From Rhizoclosmatium globosum (taxonomy: Eukaryota; Chytridiomycota; Chytridiomycetes; Chytridiales; Chytriomycetaceae), in contig MCGO01000399.1 of the NCBI GenBank assembly GCA_002104985.1, positions 1-18,366 on the forward strand: 18,366 bases of DNA, written 5' to 3'. Shown in pieces: positions 1 through 9,236 of the stretch. Both the position numbers and the translations under genes were made by a program. The notes beneath the pieces are model-generated. The model was not told where the DNA came from and did not search any database. It was given only the letters and a program-made list of their open reading frames with translations. The first letter of the stretch is position 1, and each line of letters starts with the position of its first letter.

Positions 1-464
1 CGGTATCTTTGCTTCATTCTGGTTTCGAAGGAGTTGATCAAATACAGAGAGTCCCAAAGCGAGATCGTGCGTCCCTAGTTATGGCTCAATATAATGTTAT
101 CATGAAATCATGATTGATACCAGGATTGCCTCTGAATGCGAGTAAGGGATTGTTTGGATGTTTCAGGCGAAGCTTGTTCTGTTCTTCGAAAGTGAGGTAC
201 AAGTCGTCGAGCGAGAAGTAAATGGCTCTTAGATTATGCTCAATTCGGAGTGAGTTGATAAGGTTCGTAGTCAGGGTAGTTTTGCCTGCTCCTTGCGGGC
301 TGGGTAACACAGTATGGAGTCAGTATGAGCAATTATTACCATTAACCCACCCACCCACTAACGCCTACAACCAATGGCTTAATTGAAGCACCTGCTCTTT
401 CTCGAAGACAACGGACAATGTGGGCGGTCGCAAGAGAATGCACGGTTTGACTTGGAGGTGTCAT
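1..464 (-). CDS. TDA10: D-glycerate 3-kinase / Tda10-like P-loop kinase, 3' part missing
   Basis: Five-prime part of a P-loop kinase of the D-glycerate 3-kinase (plant GLYK / yeast Tda10) family, which phosphorylates glycerate with ATP. I assemble three exons: 464-355, 299-121 and 74-1, running off the window edge. Introns 354-300 and 120-75 are GT-AG and restore family motifs exactly at each junction. Visible motifs: Walker A GPQGAGKTT created by joining exons 1 and 2; SLDDLYLTFEEQNKL; and RGNPGTHD created by joining exons 2 and 3, followed by LALGLSVFDQLLR. The ATG at 464 leaves about 35 residues before the P-loop, normal for the family. An in-frame extension to 545 exists but lacks a recognisable domain. 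The 121 codons seen are roughly the first 40 percent of the enzyme. The family is clear from the motifs; the substrate is inferred from the family. Confidence 0.85.
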
Positions 465-484
465 TGTCTTGAATTCAATCAACA

Positions 485-763
485 ATGTTGCATGCCACCT
501 CAGCTGCCCATCTTCACGCAGCACAAAACTTAAAGCAGCAATCAACTCTAGAAGAAAATCGGCCCATTATAGCTGCCGGTGGAGAGCTGGACAGGTGGCT
601 ACTTATTCTGGGAAACAAAGAACAGCTACACCGCGTTGAGAAGGTTATCTTGGCTGATGATAGATTATATCCAAATTATATTCCACCAGAGGATGAAACA
701 AGTTCATCCGTGTTCACGAGAATACGACCTTTGTCTATGGTCGCCATCGACTCAACATACTAA
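485..763 (+). CDS. doubtful small ORF, 92 aa, no recognised family
   Basis: An ATG-to-TAA open frame of 92 codons in otherwise gene-free sequence. I recognise no domain. The composition is protein-like (a GELDRWLLILGNKEQL segment, then NYIPPEDETSSS), with no signal peptide or membrane segment. Against it: its ATG lies only 20 bases from the divergent kinase start codon, so the two 5' UTRs would have to overlap. The sequence TACTAATTTACCTAG overlapping and following its stop resembles a branch point plus 3' splice site, so it could instead be part of an unrecognised spliced gene. It may also be a chance ORF. Confidence 0.25.
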   Translation: MLHATSAAHLHAAQNLKQQSTLEENRPIIAAGGELDRWLLILGNKEQLHRVEKVILADDRLYPNYIPPEDETSSSVFTRIRPLSMVAIDSTY

Positions 764-1056
764 TTTACCTAGTCTCGACTACTGATATGACATTGGGAAG
801 TTTCAGAATGATGAGGAAATGGAATAATACAGCCATATCAAAGTCTTTAATATTGAGAGATGTTCCGAATCACATTGATAACATTGAGTAAATGTGACTG
901 TGTGGGTGATGAGGCTTGCTCTGCTCAAGGTTCCACGCTACGAACTCAGGCAAAACATGCACCTTCAGAAAGAAGTGAAGCGGTCTCATGTCAGACAATT
1001 GACTTCATCTGCACCTCCACACATGATCAGCTAAAATGAAGATTTAAAGTGACACA

Positions 1057-1064
1057 GCACGTGC
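1057..1064. promoter_or_regulatory. palindromic E-box GCACGTGC upstream of MATE gene
   Basis: An eight-base perfect palindrome with CACGTG core, the site class bound by bHLH factors, 111 bases before the MATE start codon. The word alone is weak evidence; function is inferred. Confidence 0.25.
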
Positions 1065-1175
1065 GGCTCGGGCCTTTTCATCTGAAAAAGAGGGAGATCC
1101 AAACTGATAAAAAATTTCCGAAAAGCATCTGCCCAACCCTCCTTTTCGCCCCCTTTTTGCGAACAAAACAAAAGA

Positions 1176-2930
1176 ATGACAGACGAACAGACACCTCTCT
1201 TGGGCCGGGGCTTAGGACATCCATGCTCAGATCGTATTGACAAAGCAAGTGTAATCAAAGAGGCTTCGGAGTTGGTGCCATTTGCGTGGCCCGTCTCGAT
1301 CGGTTATCTCCTTCAGGTATGCTTGACTCTGGCCAGCCATATCCCACTCACTTAGCTTTAGATGTCTTTGAATATGGCTGCTGTGCTGGCACTGGGTCGT
1401 CTGGGCACCAATGCGCTGGCTTCGATGGCTTTGGCGACGCTCTATGCCAACGTCACTGGGTACTCTCTGATTGTTGGAATGGGAGCTGCGATTGACACAT
1501 TATGTTCTCAAGCGTATGGAGAGCATATGGCGGGAACTGGGGAGAAGAAAGAGTTGGGAAGGTGAGTGTTGCTTGGACGAAAATAGCCCATGTGGAGCAA
1601 GCTACGATCAGTCTGTTTCTCATTTTCAACGACATTTTAGGCATCTATCTCGCACAATCGTCATCATGTATATTATGTGTATTCCTGTTGCCGTATTATG
1701 GTGGTTTACCGAACCCCTCCTTCTTTTGGCAGGCCAAGATGACGTCATTGCAGAGCTCTCAGGCCGATACACACGCCTTCTGATTCCGTCATTGTTTCCA
1801 TTTGTAATCTCAGAATGCGTCAAACGATTCCTTATGTCTCAGGGAATCATGGCAGCTCAGATGCTTGTTATCGGAGTAGTCGCTCCCGTCAATTTCTTCC
1901 TACAATACGTATTTGTTTTCACATCTTGGAAACTCGGTCTTCAAGGAGAAGGTGCACCATTCGCTTTGACAATCAGTCATACTCTCATTGCCGTAGCCTT
2001 GGTTCTATATGCTCGCTTCGTTGAAGGCGGTGACGCATACGCCGGCCTGGAATACGATCAACTATTCAACACAAAGAAGTTATGGATGGTCACAGAGCTT
2101 GGAATCGCGGGTGTCCTCATGACTTGTTCAGAATGGTAATTGTAATGTGATTCAAACCACCTTTTTTTTTTAAACAACCTTAAAACTTCTAAAGGTGGGC
2201 ATGGGAAATCGTTGCTCTCATGGCGGGACTCCTCGGTCCTGAATTCCTTGCCGCTCAAACCATCGTCCTGAGTGCATCATCATGGGCTTACACAATGCCT
2301 CTTGGATTTGCTATCGCATGCACAACGAGAATAGGAAATGCACTCGGAGCTGGTTCGCCATACCAGGCAAAGCTTTGTGCATTTGTTGTTCTCGGACTTG
2401 GACTTTTTCTGGCTGTGATGAACAGCACATTCCTCATGCTTGGACGTGATAGTCTTGGTTATCTCTTTTCTGACGATGAAGTGGTTATTCGAATCGTCAG
2501 TGAAATTGTTCCTTTAGCTGCTGGTACGTTCATCTTGTTGTTTCGCCTCCTCAGCTGTGTGTCTCATAAACTTTGCGCAGCATTCCAACTTGCCGATGTT
2601 TTGGGTTGTATTTGTGGAGGAATTCTTCGTGGTGCAGGTCGACCTGAAATTGGAGCGTACCTGAACCTGATCGGTTACTATGTTCTTGGAATTCCCATCG
2701 GTATTTTCCGTGAGTATTCCCAAGTTTCGACGAAGAAAAGAATCTAATGATTGTTATATAATGCAGTATGTTTCAAGCTGAACTGGAGTCTATATGGATT
2801 ATGGATTGGTCTTACTACTGCACTATTTGTCGTGTCATTCATTGAAATTTACATGATTTATAAGCTGGATTGGGATAGAGAAGCTGATAACGCACGACAA
2901 CGGTCAATGGACAATCTTGCATGTGATTAA
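1176..2930 (+). CDS. MATE family multidrug/toxin extrusion transporter
   Basis: Cation-coupled efflux transporter of the MATE family, predicted 485 aa with about 12 membrane helices, the normal length. Six exons: 1176-1316, 1362-1561, 1641-2135, 2195-2523, 2581-2709 and 2767-2930. All introns are GT-AG, phases agree, and every junction rebuilds a family motif. These include SQAYGE near residue 95, CSEWWAWEI across intron 3, TRIGNALGAG in the second half, PLAAAFQLADV across intron 4 and GGILRGAGRP. The ATG at 1176 is chosen because it precedes helix 1 (FAWPVSIGYLLQMSLNMAAV) with a short cytosolic leader. That leader contains EQTPLL, an acidic dileucine-type signal, which hints at vacuolar sorting. 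The gene converges on the autophagy-receptor gene, with 254 bases between stops. Substrate cannot be told from sequence. Confidence 0.93.
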
Positions 2931-3184
2931 TCACCTTAAACACTCTCAACACCCACAATTGGCAATGCATACTTTGAGGACTCTTCGCTATTCTATACCT
3001 CCTTTATACTGTTTATAATTTCTTTCTTCGTTAATCGTTTTGAATACTCATTTGCAGTAATTTCAATATAAGCAAACATCATCAATCCAAATTTTGCAAA
3101 ATGATTGCGATTATATTTGGCACGACAAGATTACAAAAAAACGGGCACTACTAAAGAATACATAGGCAGCTACTTCCTGCCCTT

Positions 3185-6100
3185 TCAATACAAATCCCCA
3201 AACACAGAATCCTCATCATCTTCGTTGTCATATCCTCTCGAAAACTCTTTTTCCTGTTCAGCAATACTGACAGCTTCCTCATGCTCAGCGCGCAACACAA
3301 GCTGTTCGGAAACAGCAACCAAATCTCCCTTGTAAGCACGCAACAACTCCACATTCAAAGCTGTGTTTACGAATCCCATTTCAAAGAGACTGACTTGTTG
3401 GAGCTCGTATTCATTCATGTCTTCTTGTTCAGGAGCAGCAACATAGACTGGAGTGACCTTGGGTTTTGGTGGCCAGACGGGGGGTGCATTAGTTGGTGAC
3501 GAGGATACTTCTGGGAATGCACCGGGCATTAGTGGTTCGGGAGAAGTTGCTTTCGACGCAACAGCCGCATACGTGATTGGAACGCTGACAGCAGACGATG
3601 ACGACGAAGCAACAGTCTCAACAGAACGAGTCTCAGGAACAAGAGTGGTGATTGTTGAAGAACGAGTCAATTTCTCCTTCTCGTCTTCACGTTCAATACT
3701 CTTCAGAGCCCAATACTTGAACGTCTCAGGTCCACCAACATTTTCATTTTCAGAAGCCTTCGTTTTCACTGCCACACTCGCAGCCAAAACGACTTTCTTT
3801 GTCGCAGCTTTACAAACTGGGTCAATACGGTTGAACCAGTGTCCAACAGAATGCGATTTACGGTGGGGAAGACATTCTCCACAGAGGTTGAATTGTGGAC
3901 AGTCAACGCAGGTATAACGGGCTCCAACAATACTGGAGCGATGGCAGCGATTACATTCAATGTGACGGTGGATTTGAGCAAAGGAGTCGAGTTCAATGAA
4001 GTTGGTGTGGTGGTGCATTTTGTCACCCTTACTGAAGCAAGATCCACACAGATCTACGAACGTAAAATTTAGCAAAATAAAAGTACGATGCGCTAAAAGT
4101 AAGAACTCACCATAGTTGGGACACTCGTCGCACTTGTAACGCTTTCCAGTGAATCCAACGCTTTCGCATCCATCACAGATAACTCCGCTCCACTCAGATC
4201 CATCATCTCTCTTTACTTCCTTTCCTTTACAACTACCAACGCTTGGTGCAACACTGACAGTCTTTCGGGCAACAACTGCTGAAGCAACTTTGGCAGCATT
4301 AACTCTGAACGAGTGTCCTGGGTGAAGACGGTCGCGATTCATAAAACACGACGAGCAAAGGTCGTAATCGCGACACACAGAACACTTGTGTCTGTTACCT
4401 ACAATCCCACGCGACTTGCATCCATCACAAAACACAGTCTTGTGAAGTGCGTCCCACGAAACAAGTTTATAAAACTTGTGTCCATCAGCATGGAGAACAA
4501 TTTGGTCAGCGAAGCAAGTCGAACACAAATCTATGAAATTCAGTCAATACTCAAAAAGTTTATCAAATAGTTAAGCGACATACCATAATCAGCACAGTCA
4601 GTGCACTTGTACCGCGCACCACTAAAGTTTGGCTTGTGACAACCATCACAAACCACACCAGCCCACTTGACATCTACATCATCTTCAACAGCCTTTTCCT
4701 CCCCCTTCATAGGACGACTCTCAACAACAACAGATCCGTTTGAAGCTTGAACCATAAACCCATGTCCAACGGGATGCACGCGTCCAACAGCCGCAAAGCA
4801 GTTTCCACAGAGATCATAGTTTGGACATTGCAAACACTTGTATCTGTCCCCTATAATTCCCTTGTAACCACAGCCGTCGCACGTAATACGGCGGTTCAGA
4901 TCGTTCCAAGAAGAGAGTTTGAAGAACGGGTGGGTGTGGATAACGTTGGATTCGGGATTCGCAAAGCAGTTTGCACAGAGATCAAAGTCAGGGCATTCAG
5001 AACACTTGTAGCGGAGTCCATTAAAGTTGGCTGATCCACAGCCGTCACAGTGGATACCCATCCATTGAGTTTCTCCAGACTGTGCTCCCAAGTGATGACC
5101 ATGGAAGCCACGACCATGACCGCGACGGCCTCCATGGTGATGGTGATGGCCGCCACGTCGAGTATGTTGATGAGGGTGCTCAGAATCGCGAGAAGATGGA
5201 ATTGCTTCCTCGTGGGATGGGACAGAAGTTGGTGGTGTGGCTGGGTGTCCGAAAGGATGGTGATGGAATGGCGGATGATGGAATGGGGGAGGTCCATGGC
5301 TTGGATGATGGTGGTGGAAGGGAGGTGGACCACCAAATGAAGGTCCATGCAACCAAGGAGCTCTCTGCCAATCAAATACATCAGAAGGAGGTGGAGTTTG
5401 CATCCAAGGCGCCTTTTGAGCATCAAAGTTTCCAAAAGGTGAACGCAACCAATGTGCCTTCATTTCTTCCGTGTGTTTTTCCATTTCACGATGATGTTCC
5501 TCCATTCGAGCAGCGTGTTGCTCCATGCGTTCTTCAAATGATAAGACAGAAGGCGTTGAAGTTTGAGCTGAAGATGTTGACTGAGTTGGCAAAGAAGTGG
5601 CCAGCACCTCACCGCGAGAATTCTCTACAGAGAGGGCAAAGTTGTATCCAGAAAGAGTTTCAGGAATGCGGTTAATCAATTCAGGAAGCAGGTGTGGATT
5701 GGATTCAATCCTTGAAAGGAGCTGATCCAACAAAGGTGAAACGTCGTTCAAGAAAGCAGCAGTGTTGTCCTCTGGTTGAGAGGCTTCAGCGTCAGAATTT
5801 TCGCTTGAGCTGGTCGATTCTTGATCCGCAACAGGTTCTTTAAGATACAAGGCTCCAGAGACCTGGCACTCAGAAGGTTCCACAGCTTCAAACTCGGAAA
5901 AACCAGATGAGGCAGGAGCGGCCACAGGTTCCACAGGTTCTGTTACGGGTTCGACTTGAGCGACTGGTGCAGTAACAACAACAGGTTGGGCAACAACAGC
6001 GGGTTCAGATAAATCAAAAGAGGTGGCAGGAGTATCAGCATTTGATGCGAAAATGGAAGAGGCCTCGTCTGTGAAAGGGGTATTAGCAGAGGAGCTTGTT

Positions 6101-7189
6101 GTGACTTGAGATGCATCTGTATTTTCTTGTTTGAATTCTTCAGGTTCGTTCGTTTGCATCAACGGTTCAACGGCATGAGTAGCATTCTCATTAATAGCCG
6201 AAGCTCCAAGCTCCAAAGAAAATTCAGAGGGAGCGGTGCGAGCAAGAGAAAGCTTGTCGTCATCAGCGCCAGCATCAGAGTCAGAGTCAGAGTCAGTTTC
6301 GGTATCCGCGTCATTCGAAGATTCCAACAGCATAGATTTAGAGACTGAGTCGATCAAAGCATCCATGAGAGGATCCAAGAATGGGTTCTAGTAGTGAGTT
6401 AGTTGAGTGAGTAGTGAGACTAATTTGTTTTGTTTGTCGATGACAGAAATGGGTGGCGAAGTTGATGAATGATGTGGAAGTGGAAGGGCAAGACACCCAC
6501 CTCAACACGGTTGCTGTCATGGATGGGAGACAGTGGATCGCCATTGTCCATGTCTTCGTAGATTGCTTCGACGGACTCGACATTAGACGCGGCCTCGAGT
6601 TCGTTCTCGTTCTCGTTCTCGTTCGTTGATTCTTCGGAGTCGCTCTTTTCGTCGTCGCCGCGAATCAGAACCGAGGCCACGAGTTTGGCGTGTTCATCGT
6701 CGTTGTCGTTGTCGTTGTCGTCGATGTCCGAGTGCGGCGCGGCAGACGACACGACTTCAAAGTCGGATTCGTTGTCTGAGTGCGAGTGCGAAGACACAGT
6801 CACAGGCGCAACAAACGGAACAAGCGACAGACGAACGGCCGCCGTTGTTGCTGCGGCGGAGAAGAGGAGCAGCGCAAGGTCGCTGGTGTTCTTGTTGTTA
6901 GCACCCACCAACAACCGCAACACGCAACACCAAACAGTCGCAAAACAACAACTCACCCGTCAGTGTGGAGCACTCCGCCGCCCTCGCTCGAAACACTGAA
7001 CGCCGCCTCAGTTGGAAGCCCAAACAGCTCGCGCAACTTGGTCGTCAACGCGGACACAGACGAGTTGGTCTCGGGCCACGTGAACCGCCGGAGCCCCAGA
7101 GACGACGTGGAGTAGTGCGATACCTTGAACACAACTGTGCGTGTTGTCGACGACATTGTCATCCCGGTAGTGCCACCCGATGTTGACAT
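3185..7189 (-). CDS. NBR1/p62-like selective autophagy receptor with six ZZ fingers (PB1-6xZZ-UBA)
   Basis: Predicted 1235-aa cargo receptor. Exons: 7189-6957, 6882-6501, 6387-4584, 4530-4111 and 4053-3185. PB1 lies at about residues 19-98; its basic GLRRFTW arm is clear, while the acidic loop is reduced to TDGD. Acidic low-complexity follows to about 250. A Met/His heptad repeat is at 490-517 and a His/Pro/Gly-rich tract at about 562-636. Six ZZ zinc fingers (CxxC...CxxC...CxxC...H...H) start near 648, 705, 779, 840, 920 and 978. A UBA (MGFVNTALNVELLRAYKGDL) is at about 1162-1203, and DSVFGDLY ends the chain as a candidate LC3/Atg8-interacting motif. No four-tryptophan domain is visible, so the layout resembles p62 more than NBR1. 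Introns fall at the same place, after CxxY, in ZZ3 and ZZ5. ATG 7189 has a better context than in-frame ATG 7231. Role is inferred from architecture. Confidence 0.88.
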
Positions 7190-7325
7190 CTTTGTTTTGG
7201 TTGGGGAAATCTTTGGATTCCACAATTCCATCAACGTGGCCCCCTTTTTGTCACCTTTTTGTTTGGGACTCGTGGCTTCTCCACTTTTCGCAACTCCACA
7301 CTGCTGCTCGGGAACTATTTCACCA

Positions 7326-7331
7326 TTTATT
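7326..7331 (-). terminator. AATAAA polyadenylation signal for the SLC41-type gene
   Basis: AATAAA on the minus strand, six bases beyond the stop codon at 7337 and inside the 147-base gap to the receptor start. It is a plausible signal but unusually close to the stop. Confidence 0.4.
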
Positions 7332-7336
7332 ACTTA

Positions 7337-8999
7337 TTATCCCGCAACTGGCACTAACTTTGTGGCTGCCCCGAGCCAAACCATCAGTCGAAATGCTTGT
7401 ACAATAAGCACTGTTCCAACAACATCTCCTGTCGCTGTGATCAGTGAGAAAATATAGTTCTTGACGGTTTTTCAAGTTAGTATGGCTTCCAATCGAACAC
7501 ATTCAACCAGTAAACTCACATCAGGATCCATTTCCCGTTTCCATAGTGCACATGCCAAGACTGCCGTCAATCGTAAAAGGAAAATTGCAAGAGAACACGC
7601 GGCCGCAAAATAGAGAATGACAAACTGGAAACTGACAACTGCCGCACCAATCCCAAATGTTGCAACAAGTACAAGAAATATCAATTGGGCAGGGATATTG
7701 ATCATAAACAATGCAATGGGCGTTGTGTATCCAAGACTAATAAGCTTATTGGGTACGAATCCAGGTGGGTATTGATGTAACTCCGTTGAAATCTTGGACG
7801 CATAAACACATGCTAAATTGCCGCAGATTCCATTCATAACGGGTACGAGTACGGCAAGTCCTGCATACGAATCGATGCTGTTTCCCAACACTATTCCAGC
7901 CAAGGACGAAATTAACATTGCGGTAAACAGCGGAGACCATCCCGTCATCAAGACATCCTTCACATGCTTGTTTCTTAACACCAAAAAGACCCTATCAATT
8001 CACTGTTAACAAACCCGACAACCAAACTCACTTAAAGAAGAAAACTCACCACAACGGCAACAAGGACAACGAAAACACAATCAACAAAACCCCAATCGAC
8101 GAATCAATAACAGCATTTAACCCCGTCGCCACAGCCGCCAAAAGCAACAACGTAATCAAATCCCCCATACTCGCAGCAACAGGCGTCGCAATATTATCCG
8201 GATCCACATTCAATATCCGACACACAATCACAGTCCCACACATAACCCCTCCCAAAAACATACTCGCCACACAAGCCGTCAAAATCCCCGCCGCACATAT
8301 CAACGCCGTCTCTTTCGCATGCAGAAACGTCCCCTCCACAAACCCAGAAACCGTCAAACTCCACGTCGATGCCAATCCTGATACACACGCGGCTTGCACC
8401 TGCAGCAGCGCCATGTTTCCAAACACGAGTTCCCATCGTGATGTCGGTTTATCCAGAAGACCCAGGTTCGCGGCTGTAGAGAGACGAGAGGCTAAGTTCA
8501 TTTCGAGGTTTCCTTTGAGTCCAAGGAGTGTTGGGACCTAATAACAGGTATGGATGGGTTGGTTCAAGCACGCCTCTTTTTTGAACTTCAGTAACTCACA
8601 AGGATAAAGAGTTCAGGCACTCGTTCAAAGACTGTCCATTTCTGTAAAGCGTCTAGTAGTGTACCCGCAAGCATAAGACCCCCTACAAGTCAAAGATTTT
8701 GGGTTAGTTCACTGACGCACACGCACACAACTACAAACTCTCGATCTGCACTCACCAAGTGACAGCAAAACACTCGGCATGGCTTCACTAATCAGCTTGA
8801 ATCCTCCTGAATCGACGGGTCCAGAGGTTTGTTGGTTTGGTGACTGTTTGAACGGCGAAGGGGCTCTCGAGAGTTCTGAGTCGGGTGTAGCGTATCCTGA
8901 AACTTCGTGCTCGGAAAGAGATCGGCTAGGACTGCTGTGGATTGGGAGCGTTTCCTGCTGTTTCCGTCGGATTCGGCGGTATGCAAGGGCGGCCTCCAT
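7337..8999 (-). CDS. SLC41/MgtE-type magnesium transporter
   Basis: Membrane divalent-cation (Mg2+) transporter of the SLC41 type, 469 aa, with two MgtE integral domains of about five helices each. Exons: 8999-8756, 8682-8600, 8537-8050, 7991-7520 and 7459-7337, all with GT-AG introns and consistent phases. Each half carries the PxxxGxxGN pore motif: PTLLGLKGN followed by LEMNLASRLSTAANLG in the first, PVMNGICGN followed by LACVYASKIST in the second. VPELFILVP is rebuilt by joining exons 2 and 3, and DPDNYIFSLITATGDVVGT by joining exons 4 and 5. There is no CBS domain, unlike bacterial MgtE but like SLC41. The first 60 or so residues are cytosolic and rich in SP/TP sites, plausible kinase targets. 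The ATG at 8999 follows AACATCAAA. Upstream TTTCAG and TTCCAG tracts could mark a 5' UTR intron. Confidence 0.93.
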
Positions 9000-9226
9000 T
9001 TTGATGTTTCCTTTTTGGATTTCTGGAAGAGTTGCAAATTGGCTGAAATGAAGATAATTGTCAGAAATTTCGTTCTTAATGTTTATCAAAACTATTTGTG
9101 CAATCGTGTTGACGGTTCGTGCACTGCCGGTTTTGGGTGTTCAGTATCTAGGTCATTATTCTCATATGTTAGACAGTAGGCCTTTAACAGTAGACGATGA
9201 ATTAAGATCAATGAGTAATTAACAAA

Positions 9227-9232
9227 TTTATT
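9227..9232 (-). terminator. AATAAA polyadenylation signal after histidine ammonia-lyase
   Basis: AATAAA on the minus strand, four bases past the stop codon, in an AT-rich stretch before the SLC41-type gene. Confidence 0.45.
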
Positions 9233-9236
9233 CAAT

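Larger units (their letters stand above)
465..1175. other. intergenic region between divergent kinase and MATE genes
   Basis: About 710 bases holding the upstream regions of both flanking genes. Apart from the doubtful ORF at 485-763 I see no gene, tRNA or repeat. A palindromic E-box (1057-1064) lies about 110 bases before the MATE start codon. Confidence 0.5.

Noticed and set aside
863..871. TTCCGAATC before the MATE gene, resembling the hut word
   Set aside because: Only nine bases match and the conserved TCCC extension is missing; this can be chance.
4540..4584. Boundary between two separate ZZ-finger genes
   Set aside because: A GT-AG intron (4583-4531) joins the halves in phase and completes ZZ3 (CADY to DLCSTCF), so it is one gene.
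5082..5675. 197-codon open frame opposite the receptor's His-rich region
   Set aside because: Shadow of the low-complexity His/Pro/Gly coding sequence on the other strand.
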